Shown: positions 44,063 through 56,206 of the stretch, piece by piece | Layout of the letters: each line of letters opens with the position of its first letter | Position numbering within the stretch: the stretch's first letter is position 1 | Assembly (NCBI GenBank): GCA_963971225.1 | Contig: OZ020268.1 | Location: 57,411,900-57,475,899 of the forward strand | Source: Melieria omissa | Lineage: Eukaryota > Arthropoda > Insecta > Diptera > Ulidiidae | Length of the DNA: 64,000 nt | Reading direction: 5' to 3' | Notes under the pieces: generated by a model | The model's database searches: none | What the model saw: only the letters and a program-made list of their open reading frames with translations | Told to the model about the DNA's origin: nothing | Program-made: the position numbers and the translations under genes

Positions 44063-46440
44063 ATGTTAACGAAAATTGCAAACACAACTAAACAAAGCGC
44101 AGTGTGCATACACACAAACACATTCCTGTACATGGAGACATGCAGCAACTGCAGCCAAGAAAGCAGAAATCAGTTTTCGCACAAATCGCTACAGGCGCTC
44201 ATTCCATTCCAGCGAACGAAGCAAGAGCGACTCGAGTCGAGTCGAGTCGAGTGGTTGCCGGCAGGGCCCAACTTTAAATTGCTATTCAAAGGATACGCCG
44301 GATGATTAGCTGGTGCGGCGCGTCTAAATGTTTTATCGCGATACCAACAAATATTCACTTACACGCATTGGCCGCAAATGAGGAGTGGAATGTAATGAAC
44401 CGAAATGGCAAGGCGAGGTGCAGTAAATGCAACAACCAACCAACAACAACAAGGCCCATGTCGACCAGAGCATCAGCGAACAGAGGAGTTGGGCGCAAAG
44501 CATTCGGTTGGCAGCACGGACAGCACGAAATGAAGTTGTCTTCCGAAAACCGCTGCAAATTGCTGGCCTTTTAGCACGCCACACGCACACACACACACAC
44601 ACACACACATACAAAGAGATGCGCGCGGCCTGTGAGCAGGTTGCAATAGCGGTGTTATCCATGGCCGCCCTGCCCCACCCCGCCACAAAGCGGATATACG
44701 CAGCACTGCAATTTTCCTCAGCTGCTTTTGGCATTGCTTTATGTCATCTGGCCCTGTGCGAGGCCAACAGTGCAATTGTGGTCGAAACCGAAACACACCT
44801 ACGCGTAGCGACGTTGGAGTGGCGGACAGTTTCTTCAGAAGGGGATTTTCTGAAAAGGGGAAATGAAAAACTTTAAAGCTAATTTTTGCTTTAAAGAAGC
44901 TCCTACTTTTGTTAAGGTTTGAGTTCTTCTGAAGGTCTTAGTTCTACTGAAAATGTTTAACGGGCCGCAACTGGCCGCAAACTCAGACTTTTGTATTGCA
45001 AGTGCGCGTTGTGCCCACTGTAGCGCCGCGCTTAAGTTTAGCGCAGCTTACAATCGGCTCAGCCGAGGACGCGGCATGGCGGCAAGTGGGTACGCTCCAG
45101 GATCAGATAACTCAATTATCCGCGGCGTAAACAAATGCAGCCACGGCCAGCGCAGCCCGAATGGGTTATTATCCCAGCATAAATGGATTGTAAACGTGAT
45201 TTTTATAGTCATTTAGCATAATAATGCATTTTATGCGGATAGGCTGGCTGGCTGACCGAATGAAGCAATGCGCATTCAACTGACTGCTGCTTTGCGTGGC
45301 GGCGGTTGCACTGAAGTCTCTGTCTCTGTCCGTCCGTCCGTGCAGCCATCCATTGGCCGTTCGCCGCTGTGCACTTCGTTATGTACGCTTCTCACTAGCT
45401 GTTGCTGTTGCCGCTGCCGGTGGTGCCGCGTCCGCACCATCAATGTCAGCGGCACGACACCGACACCGACAACGACAACGTCGCCGCTGCACAAGCGTTG
45501 CGTGTTGCATGTCCGCGTGGTGTTAACTTGTCTTGTCTCGGCGCTGGCTGTCTTGACTTGGCTTGGCCCGACTTGGCCGACCTGCTGGGCCGGGCTTAAC
45601 ACATTCCAGCTGCGGCCTGCCTTGTTCGCACTGCATTAGTTGGCGGCGGCTTCAGTTTCAGCTCGAGCTCGAACTGTTTATTTGTTGCTTGTTCTTGCTC
45701 CTGTTGTTGTGTTGTATTTGTTGTTGTCGGCTGTGCTTTTTATTAGCGCTGCACTCCTTCTGACAGCCGTCTTGGCGCGCTGTGACGGCATTTGGCCAAT
45801 TCGTGCGCGCCCGCAATCGGCATGAAGGTGTTATAAATATGTATGTGTGTGTGTGTGTGTGTGAATGTGGCGGTGCCAGCACTCAGGGGCGCTCGAACCT
45901 CATTTTATTGTTTGTCTTTTTTATTGCTTAACTTAAGCGTAATTGCTCGCGCGGCAATAACAACAGTGCGTCCATTTCAGACGCGCAAGCAGTAATTTGT
46001 TTGTTGCATTTGTATTAAAATCAATAATCGGATTGCAATTGGCTGGCGCGCGTTCGCCTCATTGTGGCACACCGAAGGCTGGTGGTTGTTGTCGTTGCTG
46101 TTGCTGATGGTTGTTGTTTGGCGGGCGTTAATGGGATTTGTTGATGAGTACTTTAGCCTAATATCATTTGTTCTAGAAATGTGATTTAGTTTTGCAGTTC
46201 AGTTTGGGCCAAAGAAAATATTACTAAGGAAATATTGCAAAGAAAATGAGTAAATTTTACAAAGAAAATATTTCTGAGGAAATATAAATATTACGAAGAG
46301 AAGGTTACAAAGTTAGGGAGGTTGGAGAGTTAGAGGTTTTTGTGTAGATTGGTTTGTCTTTTGTTCGGATTGTAGTCGATTTTGTGAGTGGTCTTTATTT
46401 TTAATACATTATGTATATATTTTTTTTTAAATCGCTCAGG
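44063..46440. other. GC-richer non-coding stretch
   Basis: Contains an (AC)n microsatellite at 44586-44609, a GAGTC run (44232-44250), a TG microsatellite near 45845-45862 and many GTTGTTG/CAACAAC words. Overlapping frames on both strands of 80-150 residues reflect low A+T content; none has domains or intron signals that fit a gene. It may contain enhancers. Confidence 0.4.
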
Positions 46441-46629
46441 CTACAACCACGAAATTTAAACGGTAGTTCAATAAATTAAAAATTAAAAATTATTAATTAA
46501 TAATTCCTTAAGAATCGGTGTTAATAAATTATTACACATTAAAAATTTAATTATGATAATTATAAAAAGTAATTTGAAACGTATTTTTATTTTTTTTAAG
46601 TCTACTTTTGAGGAGGCCTAAAGAGTTAA

Positions 46630-47040
46630 GTTTCTTTGGAAAAACATGGATCTATGGACTTCAAACTTGGTAAGAATACATCAAATGGAACATAATTTGT
46701 AACATATTTGTGACAAGGTAAAAATGGGTTAAGGGTTTGTATGGAAAAATATGATTCAGTAAAAATCCCACTGAATTTAAATTTAATGTTAATATTTACC
46801 TTAAAACGGATTCAGAACATATTTTGAGTTTTTTCGCAAATCAACATCTGACAAATCAACATCTGACAAATCAACATCTGACAAGCTTAGAAATGGGTTA
46901 AGAGTTTCCTGAGAAAAACAAGATTTAAAGGGTCTATTGACTTTAAACTTGGTAAAAATACATCAAATGGGAAATAACTCGACACGCATCAACATTTGAA
47001 GGGTAAAAAAAACTTGAGACTGTTTTTTGAAAACTACCTT
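46630..47040 (+). repeat. Local duplication of about 280 bp units
   Basis: 'caaacttggtaagaataca' followed by 'tcaaatgg' at about 46662 recurs as 'taaacttggtaaaaataca' and 'tcaaatgg' at about 46943. Each is followed by 'gacaagg/ctta.aaatgggttaag' blocks. Inside, 'aaatcaacatctgac' is repeated three times in direct tandem (46848-46882). Confidence 0.65.
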
Positions 47041-47059
47041 CAAACAAAATCAATTATCA

Positions 47060-49290
47060 GTTAATTATTAAATTCGTGAGAAGAGAGTTGCTGGCCACAA
47101 CTGGTAAGTCCTATAATAAGAATATTTACTTACATATAAATATTAAAATAATGACGCCTTCTTCCAACTTCTAAACAAATTCATTCAACTGTCTAACCTA
47201 CACGACACACATTGGCGCCATGCGGAAATTCGCTGAGCTAAGAAAATTGAAAATTATTTTGCAAATTATATGGTGCACACTCATACACACAAACACACAC
47301 ACATACATCAAAGCTATATCAACGACAATACAATCAAATCAACTAAAGTTGCCACTAGCCGCCGAAAAGGCAACCACAAAAAGCAAATCGACTCGATACG
47401 TGACACCAGCAACAGTCGTAAACGACTAAACAACGATAAGCACAACAGGCCACATTGGCATTGCACACTTAACAACAACAACGACAACAACAACGACAAC
47501 GAGAGCAGCAACTGTTGAGGTCACGAAGCAAAACTGATGCTAAAACTCAATTACATAACAATCTGTTCACATTTTTTCACACACCATCAACTCCAAATGA
47601 GCAAATGAGCAATCACCGGTTGCCGTTGCCCTTGTGTCACACACGCCCGCTCGACTGGTGGCGGTTGCGGCAGCGGCAGTGGCGAACGCTTTGCGAAATT
47701 TGCAGTGTCGCTCAACGGCACAAATTACGATACAATTTAATGCAACAAAAAGAACAACAACAATTCGAGTACATGTTACCGCAACAAGGATTAAAGCGGC
47801 CGCCAGTCTTCCCCCTCCCCCTCTCTCCCTCCTAACCACGACAAATTCAATCTTAGAGAAGCTCGCTGCCGGCCGCTTTGTATGCCAGCATAACAACAAA
47901 AACAACAGCGAAGCTACCAGAAGAAAGGCAACCACAATGGCAACAAACAATAGCGACAGCAACAGCAACAACAACATTGCATCTAATGCCAGCACCAACC
48001 CCTCACAAGCGGCGGACATAAGGTCACAACTTAATACAACAACAAACCCCTGTAAAACACAACATCACAGTGACAAAGTCACCGAACGACAGACAGGCAG
48101 ACAGCCTTTAGTAACAATAACAACCACAAGAACTGTGAAGTGTGCAACGTTAAAGCCAACAATTGCCGCGTGCTGCTGGCGCAACCAGTCAATAGCCGCA
48201 GCCAATGAATGCCGCAAAAAGTGCCAATAACAACAGCGACAATAGCAACAACAACAATAACTAATGACAACAACATGCAGACATACATATAATGAAACAA
48301 AGTGACATTACATGCGCATTACTTGCACATGCACACAGGTACATACATATGTACATACACACATACAAAAATAAGGACATGGCTAGAAGGACATGTATGT
48401 AGATATATAATGCATGTATGTATGCATGTGGATGTATGTATTGTTGTATGTACATATATATGCATGTATGTATTTTGTATATATGTATGCTTGTATGTTT
48501 ACATGCAATGCACATAAAGCTCCTAAGGACATTGGCAAGTGGCGCAGGAATCTATTGAATATTCCATGCTGCTGCCGTGGATGTAGTATTTGCGATGTAA
48601 AACAACAACAACACCAACCACATATCGATTATCCTGGCCTATGTTTTAGACATCACTGCCTGACTGCCACTGCTGTTTGGCTTTATTATTGTTGTTGTTG
48701 TTCTTGTTGGTGGTGTTGTTTTTGTTATAGCCATTGTTCCGCTCACTTTATGCTGTGTGCCGTTTGCGGTTTGTGTCTGTGGCGGTCCAATAGCGGCACG
48801 CACGTCTTTTGTTAGGGGACCCCGCAGCAACACCACACACACATACATACATTTACACTCACACTAAACACATACCGATATCTGCAGACACTGCGCGAGG
48901 AGGCGCCCTGCCGCGCTGCCATTTGTCATGTTTGGTGTATTGGCCTCATTGCTGCTCTGTGCGTAGATATATTTGTGTGTATGTGTGTTTTATTTGTTTG
49001 AGTATATTTTATCTGTATTCTAATGATGAAAACTGCTGCGATTTGCGACTTTGTTGTATGACATTTTCTTCGTGGCGGATCAATAAACACATAAAACAAT
49101 ACAATCCAGATACATAAATAAATATACATGCAAACAAATGTACAAGAAATGCAAATCAATCACATTCGAATTGAAGAACTGTTCATTTTTTATTGGGCCC
49201 ACACAAAGGAGCTCAAATACTCAGTAAAAAGTTGAAGTTGCATATTTGAATTTATTTAAAACTAAAACAAAACCATTGGAAATTAGTCAA
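47060..49290. other. CAA/CAG-rich and microsatellite-rich non-coding stretch
   Basis: 47440-48260 consists largely of CAA/CAG/AAC triplets, giving open Asn/Thr/Ser-rich frames that lack any domain. 48285-48510 is a TACA/TATG microsatellite. 48660-48730 is a GTTGTTG tract. Such regions in flies are usually 5' UTR, intron or enhancer DNA. I support no gene. Confidence 0.5.
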
Positions 49291-49299
49291 AGTACAAGT

Positions 49300-49575
49300 A
49301 AGTTGAAGATGTAAGAAGAAGAAGAAGAATGTAAGGAAGCGAATGTAAGAAGAAGAATGTAATAAGAAGAATGTAAGTAGAAGTATGTAGAAAGAAAAAA
49401 GTACGAAGAAAAATCTAAGTAGAGGATATAAAAAGAAGGAGATAAGAAAACGAATGTAGGAAGCAAGATAATAGAAGAAGAATGTAGGAAGAAGAATGCA
49501 AGTAGAAGATGTAAGAAGAAGTATGTAAGTAGAAGATGTAAGAAGAAGAAAAAGAAGAATCTAAGACTAACACCA
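49300..49575. repeat. GAA-rich minisatellite (first block)
   Basis: Degenerate units of about 15 bp around 'gtaagaagaagaat' and 'gtaagtagaagat' are repeated about 18 times. The minus-strand frames are Leu/Ser/Tyr/Phe repeats, an artefact. The same unit resumes at 50215. Confidence 0.85.
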
Positions 49576-49654
49576 TGATTAAATTTTGTATTGTGTGGGT
49601 TAAGTCGTTTAAGTCGCATTCACCGATCAGACATCTGTTTTTTTTGTGTGCCGG

Positions 49655-50175
49655 TATTTTCAACGTAAAAAATATATATTGCAAAATAATAGTTACCACT
49701 CAACGTAAAAAAATATTTCCCATTCACAACGGAAACAATATTTCTCAAAATATAAACGATACCGAGCAACGGAAAAAATATTTTTCCAAAAATAAACGTT
49801 ACCGAGCAATGGAAAAAATATTTCTTTCTGATAATAGTTATTAGGCAACAGTAAAAATATTTGTCACGAATAATAGTTATACATAGATGTAAAAATAATT
49901 ACAGTCGTGTCTGGGTATAGTGAACACCTCGTGTGTGTGTCAAATTTTGATATGAGGCCTCTAAATATTGAAACAAATTTTAATCAAAAAACAAAAAAGG
50001 GTCTTTTGAGCAAATAAAACGAGTTTTTGAACAAAAATGTTAATCTTGATATAGTGAACAACCTCAATACTGTGAACAGGCCTTGCAATAATTAGTTCAC
50101 TATATCCAGACACAACTGTATTTTTAAATAATAAATATAACCAACAATTAAAATATTTGTTACAATGAAACAGTT
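49655..50175. repeat. Array of about 50 bp units, split by a MITE
   Basis: 'aacggaaaaaatattt' variants recur at about 49702, 49729, 49769, 49808 and 49851, each followed by 'ataaacgttaccgagc' or 'ataatagttat...'. The last copies lie on the right side of the MITE (50130-50175). It is itself inserted between the two blocks of the GAA minisatellite. Confidence 0.65.
49902..50118. mobile_element. pogo-like MITE, 217 bp
   Basis: The left end is CAGTCGTGTCTGGGTATAGT; the right end, reversed, is CAGTTGTGTCTGGATATAGT, with GAAC following in both. TA flanks are at 49900-49901 and 50119-50120. CAGT ends with TATAGTGAAC and a TA duplication fit the pogo/Tigger branch of Tc1/mariner. Non-coding. Confidence 0.85.
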
Positions 50176-50214
50176 ATTTTCCAACTTTTTTTCTAAAAAC
50201 CTTATAACTGTTAT

Positions 50215-50870
50215 GTCCCTGGAATAATGTAAAGAAGAAGATAAATTTAAGTAGAGTATGTAAGAAGAAGAAGATAAGAAAAAGAATGTAAGAAAAATAA
50301 TATAGGAAGAAGATTGAACGTATAACATGTAAAAAGAGGAATGTAAGTAGAAGACATAAGAAGAAGAGGAATCTAAAAAAGAAGAAGTATGTTGAAAGAA
50401 AAATGTAAGTCAACTATGTAAGAAAAAGACGACTAAGAAAACGGATGTAAGAAAAAGAATGTATAAACAAGAATGTAAGAAGAAAAATGTAGGAAGAAGA
50501 ATCTAAGTAGTTGATGTAAGAAGAAGAATGTAAGCTATAAGATGTAAGAAGAAAAATGTAAGTAGAACATGTTAGAAGAAGAAGAATCTTAAAAACGGAA
50601 TTAAGAGAAGGATTGTAAGAAAAATAATGTTGGAAAAAGAATGGCAGAAGAAGATTGTTAGTCAACTATGTAAGAGGAAGAATCCCAAAAAACGGATGTT
50701 GGAAAAAATGTAAGAAGAAGAATGTCGAAAGCAGAATGTAAGCAGAAAAATGTAGGATAGAAGAATATAAGAAAAAAAATAAGTAGTAAATGTAAGAAGG
50801 AGAAGAATCTAAGAAAACGAATGTTAGAAAAATAATGTTCGTAAATGAATGTAAGAGCATTCTTCTTCTC
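50215..50870. repeat. GAA-rich minisatellite (second block)
   Basis: About 40 degenerate copies of the same 14-16 bp unit as at 49300-49575 ('gtaagaagaagaatgtaag' and variants). It ends in an inverted piece 'attcttcttctcc' near 50860. Confidence 0.85.
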
Positions 50871-51099
50871 CTAATAAGAAAAATTTAAGTAAAACGACTT
50901 GAAAACAGTGTAAATTCTTAACGTTCTTTAAGAAAATAGTTTAACATTAAACAAAAGCCGCATCAAATTTCTTGGTACATCAGTAAAGTTAACCTAAGGA
51001 CGCCTGATGCATATTTTCTCTTAATTGAATGGGCTTAAAATAGTTGAATCGGCTGTCTTTAGCACATTATAACATAACATTAGGCCTAAAACAACTTAA

Positions 51100-51830
51100 G
51101 GGGAGGTTCTTTCAAATTTTTTGGAAAAAATCGTGTTTTTTTTTCACATAAAATGAAAGCTGTATGTCCGTAGAATATGTGTACGAAAGGATTTTTCGAT
51201 ACGATCGCCTTGTCCGCACACGAGTTTGTTTCTTCTATAGTGTTTTCCCCAGTTTTTGCCCGGAGCTGCTATCATTCAACATGTTTTTCTCGAAACCACG
51301 TTTTCCATCTGAATTTCAAGGATATCTCTTGACCTATTGTTCTAATTTCCTTAATCTAAAGCATGTTTGAAAGGTGATCATTTTCTGTATGGCTTATACC
51401 TAAAACGAGCATAAGTTACTATTAAATTGTTATTTATAATTAAGGTTTAATAACAAAAAAAGTGGCAAAAAAAAAATTGTTTTTTCGAGCGTTCACATTT
51501 CAGTCAATTTTTGGTCAAAAATGATTATAGTTAGGTATAAGCCACAGAAAATTTCATCTACTTTCATTTAAAAAAAACCTTTTTCATTTCAGATTACTAC
51601 AAGAGGCTGTAGGCTTGAAATTCGGAGACGAGATTTTTCAGGCAGTGATCGACGAAAGCCGCCATTGTTCAGCCGCGATTTTGAATTTTGTTACAAAAAA
51701 TATATCATATTATTGTATAATAAAATACCCATTCAACCGTCAAAACCGGATGTTTCTATGTTTTTTCATCATGCCACAAATCATTTCCAAACTTAGGCCT
51801 TTTTTTGACCAAATTTGAAAGAACCTCCCC
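51100..51830. mobile_element. TTAA-flanked element with 20 bp perfect inverted ends, 731 bp
   Basis: The ends are GGGGAGGTTCTTTCAAATTT and its exact reverse complement, with TTAA at 51096-51099 and 51831-51834. The TTAA duplication suggests piggyBac-type integration, although the terminal bases are GGGG, not the usual CCC. A subterminal inverted pair, 'tatggcttatacctaaaacg' near 51390 and 'tagttaggtataagccacag' near 51530, lies inside. Two short plus-strand frames (51164 and 51615) have no recognisable domain. Confidence 0.8.
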
Positions 51831-51834
51831 TTAA

Positions 51835-53280
51835 AGAATTGTAAATAAACTAAAAAATTGTAATTGTAAATAAAAAAAATTGGAATTGTAAATAAACTAA
51901 AAAAACTGTTTGCAAATAACAACAGAACAATATAGAATTGTCTCATTCCATCAATTTTAAGTCTCCACATTTCATAGTCACTGCACTAATCAACCAAATA
52001 GTGTGCACTCTCTACCATCCATCCATCGCCTATGCATTCCCACTTGCAACTAACCGACAGTGTGTCAACGCGTCGCACACAAATCAAATTAATGTGAATG
52101 TTGCGCAGCAGTTGGCTTTTCAATTATGCCACAATAACCGTGTTAATTGCGCCAATTTGAAACAATTTCGCTCGACACAAGCTCCACAAAAAAATTATAA
52201 TAATAACACCAACAAGAACAACAGCTACAGTACACCACTGCACCTGCATACGAATCAAACCAATCGTTGACCCGGTGTCACGCCGACATTGCCGACATAT
52301 GCGCCGGAACGCCGCTTGCAATTATTTCGTTCGTCCCGTAGCGCAAATTGGCCATACGGGAATTATTACGCGTACGCACATTTATAATTGCGGGATTTGC
52401 ACTTTGGTAAGAAAATCTGAAATCTGAGCTGCAAAGGCGACACGCCCACTTCGCACGACAAAGCGCTTAATGTGCCGTGTCCAACAACAAATCAATGTAT
52501 GACTGAGCCAACAACCCTCGTGGGGCTGGCAATGCGGTCGACAGTGTGACAAATCAAACATTAATAGACACAAACGATATGAAATCATAACTAGTTGCAT
52601 ATAGATAGATGTTTGAGGTTATGAGTGCCGGCTCAATGGTTTAAGGTGACCGTGAAATTGTGCAATCTGCTGAAATTGCGCTTTTGTGGTGGGTTTTCCT
52701 AATAAAAAGTTGGTGGGTTTGTTATAAAAGTGATGTTGCGGCAGAGATATCACATTGCACTGAGCTTTAGAAGGCATAAATTTTAATTGCATTAACACTG
52801 GAATATTGAGCGACTATAACGAATTGATGAAATCTGGTCACATTTTGCGTGGAATTTTCTGAATTTCAAGAGATTTATTCAGAGTTCTTACTATAATGCT
52901 GCAAGTTGCACGATCTTAGGCATAATTATTAGATTCAAAAGTGTTAGAAGGATCCTAAAATGGTATGAGTACTTTTTTCAATGAGGTAACATTGGTCCAT
53001 GAAGTGAGTTGGGAAACATTTTATAAAATTGTTCCAATTTTTTATGTTTTATTTAAGAATTTTTACCACCAGGCTACAAATTATAAAACCTGAGCGAATA
53101 TTATTCACCCGCACACTTTTGCTCTTCTTTTCCCTCTTCATAAACCAACACATTAACAACTATCTGTGATCTCACTCCGAGCACCGCTCGTCGTTTAATT
53201 ATAATTTCATTACGCCAGCAAACACATTGAGTAATTACTGTTTAGCGCATTCAGCTTATAATTCAAAATGTACTTTATTC
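51835..53280. other. Non-coding stretch, no gene seen
   Basis: A direct duplication 'ttgtaaataaactaaaaaa' occurs at 51839-51905. The rest is unremarkable. A TATAAAA word at 52722 has an Inr-like 'tcacatt' about 28 bp downstream, but nothing after it resembles an exon. Confidence 0.5.
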
Positions 53281-55207
53281 AAATTTTAATTAAAATTTGT
53301 CCAACAACAAAAACAAATACTCCAAGCGCACCTTTCTACGGCCGCCTTCAACGGATCGCTTTATATTAAAATTCATTTTCCTAGCCCCTCCAATAACAAC
53401 AACAACAACTTGGGAGAGATGCCAACACAAGACTAATGACAACCATTCGCCACCCAACGCCGGCCGCCCACATGCGCCCGCTTGAGCTCCCCTAACGAAG
53501 GATTATTTTTGGCAAAGTTACAAACATGGAAAAAGTGAAAAACTCAAATGGAATTAATTAAGTTTCGTCAACGGTACAAAACCCGCACCGGCACACAGTG
53601 GGCGCAAATTATCAACGCCCAGCAACCTTCAAAGGCACCGGGCCGATGCGCTCCCTCGGTTGCGCTCCGAAACGATTCGGTGGCAGGTTTTTATTGACAT
53701 CGGGAAGGGAGGCAGCGTGCCAAAACGAAATGCAAACTTATGCGAAGCGTGCAACAGCAACAACAATGCGCACATCAATGCCAACGTCGACGGCCACAGC
53801 GACAGCGACAGCGACAACGGCAGCGACAACGTAGCCAACAAGAAACTTTGATGTCATTAATAAAATTATCACTACGGCACACACCAATTAAGCAACCTGC
53901 CAACGTATCCAACATTTAACACCAACCCAGCCGCCGCCCCCACCCACGCACGCGCCAATGCCGCACACTGCTGCAGCCTTCAGTCATTTGCCAAATACAC
54001 AGCCGAAAAAGGAAGCGAAACAGCAAAGCAACAACAAATAAATAACAGTATAAAATACATGGCGAACGTGAGAGCGGCGCGGTGGGGGCTGCAATCCAGA
54101 TCGGCAGAGTTCTGTATGCGGTGTCGGCGCACACCGGAAACCAACCAGTAAATAGAAACGTAATGAAAAAGCAGCATTTCAGTCATTGCCATAGCACTCG
54201 CCCCCACCCACTGTGCCCCAGGTCCCTTTCACCCGGAAAATTCGGCGCGGAAATGTCGCCATGTATCGTTGGCGCACTGGGAAGCACATAAACAGGCAAG
54301 GAAAGCCGCAGCAACGGCCGCTGCCAGTGCACATAAACAACAACAGCAAAGTAAATAGAAAAGCAATACACAAGAGGAAGAAGCTGCAGCGGCGGCGGCG
54401 ACAGTCAGAAAAAGGTGTAACGAACGACACCAGCTACAGCAATAACAACCAAAATAGCAGCAACAGCAGCAGCACTGGCAGGACTCCAACTTCAACATGA
54501 AGCGGAATCCTCAACTTCCTAGAACGAGAAAGCAGCAGAAGGCTCCCAAAAGAACAGCACCAACGACCGTACAAAACAACTAAAAGCCAACAAGGTGTAG
54601 GCGAGCGGGGCAGTGAGGTGGTGGAGCGCCAAAGAATGCTCATAAAATGATTCATGCGCATTTTCTTTAAGCGAGGCGTTTATGTTAACAAATTAAAAGC
54701 AAATTGGTCGCCACAAAGTCTCCCAATGCGCCCACTTTGCAGCGACGCACACACACAGACACACACACACTCATACATACTCAAACACACAAAAATGTCC
54801 TCATGTATACATATATGCAGACATCTGACTGTTACACAGCCCACAAGCAGCGCAGCAACAGCAACAGTGGCAGTGGAAACGCCAACAGCTACAGACACAC
54901 AAAACGAGAAATTCTAAAGCAAAAGAGCATTTAACAGCAACAAAAACAACAACAGCTACAAATACAAATACAGAAATAAAGCACAATAAGGAAATAGGCG
55001 AGCCCGAAATGTGTACAGTACATGAGGGCAGCTGTGATAACGTTTCGAAATGAGTATTGAAAGATGTTGGAAAAAGTTGTATGAGATGTTTTCTGAGGCA
55101 AAATTTTATTAAAATAAAATAAATAAATGCATTTTAAGGTATTCAAAATCTGTTGCCATGGGAAGAAGTGTGCAATTGGTGTAGTTTAATTTAGAAAATA
55201 TTATATA
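53281..55207. other. CAA/CAG-rich non-coding stretch
   Basis: Contains GACAGC/CAACAG runs (53795-53835, 54435-54475, 54850-54880, 54935-54960) and a CA microsatellite near 54750. Frames of 60-95 residues occur on both strands and are low-complexity. Composition is like the region upstream of the 58141 exon, so it may be its regulatory DNA. No gene supported. Confidence 0.45.
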
Positions 55208-55215
55208 TATTGAAC

Positions 55216-55357
55216 CACTGGCGCACACAGGATTTCCTTTTGAGGGGGGCGGGTTGCGTACAATTTTTGAGAACAAATTCATTTGAAACTATATTTTGCA
55301 CCAGCAATTTTTATATTGGGGGGTTTGAACCCTCGAGACCCCCTGTGTACACCATTG
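55216..55357. mobile_element. hAT-type MITE, 142 bp
   Basis: The left end is CACTGGCGCACACAGG; the right end, reversed, is CAATGGTGTACACAGGGGGT. The exact 8 bp target duplication TATTGAAC lies at 55208-55215 and 55358-55365. G-rich and C-rich blocks just inside each end could pair. Non-coding. Confidence 0.88.
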
Positions 55358-55657
55358 TATTGAACACTAAACCTACTCAATCTCTTATTGATTTACTCAG
55401 CTCTCTTGAAATGTAAAAAAAAACGGTGCTTGACTAAACCTGTCGCTTTTATGAGCAGTGAGGGAGCTTTCTGTCTCTCTCTCTCTCTTATTGAGCCACT
55501 TAACTCTCTTTAAAGTGAATGAAGACTGCCTACAGAAATGATCCTGTGAAGTATAATCTTCTAGAGACAGTTGTTTCTAACCTTAAACTGGGTCTTGACG
55601 AAACCTATCGCTTTTGCGAACAGTATGTAAACTTTCTCTATCTTATTGATCTACTTA

Positions 55658-56192
55658 GCTGGCCTCGATAGCTCAGCGGGTAGCGCGCTGGCTTCTCATA
55701 CCGAGCCCCCGGGTTCGATTCCTGGCTTGAGCTGGAAAAAACACTCATCTACTTCTATCGCTATCCACATGAAGGGAATGAGAATTACAAGAATCGCACA
55801 AGTGCGCTCTTGGCAAAAAAACTTGACGAAAAAACTGCCAATCGCCGTTCGGTTCGGCGTTAAAAAGTAGGTCCCCTCCCCTCCCTTTCCTCATCCGTTT
55901 GAAATGTGCAGTGGCGGATTCAGGGGGGTGTTTTGGGGGTTGAAACCCCCCGAAATATTTGGATCGCCTATAAAACTACATACAAATTAAAAGGCATTTT
56001 ACAAATATTAAAGAATTACTTTTTGAAACCCCCCCGAAATATTTTTCTGAATCCGCGCCTGGAAATGTGTGTTGTATCACATGTTGAAAAAAAAAACAGT
56101 GTTGCATACGCATTTCAAACGGGTGGTATCACAACGGGCCCATTAAGAGGCCTAAGTGTGTCTCATACAGAGGCAGCCACCGCAACCTAACA
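55658..56192 (+). mobile_element. tRNA-derived SINE (family A) with a nested MITE
   Basis: The head has a good box A, 'gatagctcagcgggtagcgc', and box B 'ggttcgattcc'. The body matches the copy at 38793 and ends 'cagccaccgcaacctaaca'. The perfect 14 bp target duplication TATTGATCTACTTA lies at 55644-55657 and 56193-56206. A 153 bp MITE plus its duplication interrupts the body at 55909, so the SINE proper is about 374 bp. Confidence 0.92.
55909..56061. mobile_element. hAT-type MITE, 153 bp, inside the SINE
   Basis: The ends are CAGTGGCGGATTCAG and, reversed, CAGGCGCGGATTCAG. The exact 8 bp target duplication GAAATGTG lies at 55901-55908 and 56062-56069. Inner blocks 'gaaaccccccgaaatattt' near both ends are direct copies. 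It is similar in style to the MITE at 55216 but is a different family. Confidence 0.92.
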
Positions 56193-56206
56193 TATTGATC
56201 TACTTA

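Noticed and set aside
47634..48230. 198-residue plus-strand open frame, Asn/Thr/Ser-rich
   Set aside because: Composed of CAA/AAC/GCA triplet runs. The opposite strand is also open over 150 residues, and there is no domain, conserved-looking block or splice pattern.
49415..49699. Minus-strand frames rich in Ser/Tyr/Leu near the GAA satellite (also 50174-50665)
   Set aside because: Translation of a 15 bp repeat free of stops; not a protein gene.
52722..52756. TATAAAA plus Inr-like word
   Set aside because: Spacing is good but no exon, start codon or composition change follows; such words are expected by chance in A+T-rich DNA.
55660..55735. Genuine tRNA gene (also 14152 and 38793)
   Set aside because: Boxes A and B are present, but stems are imperfect, and each copy continues into a shared body and is bounded by target duplications, so they are SINE heads.
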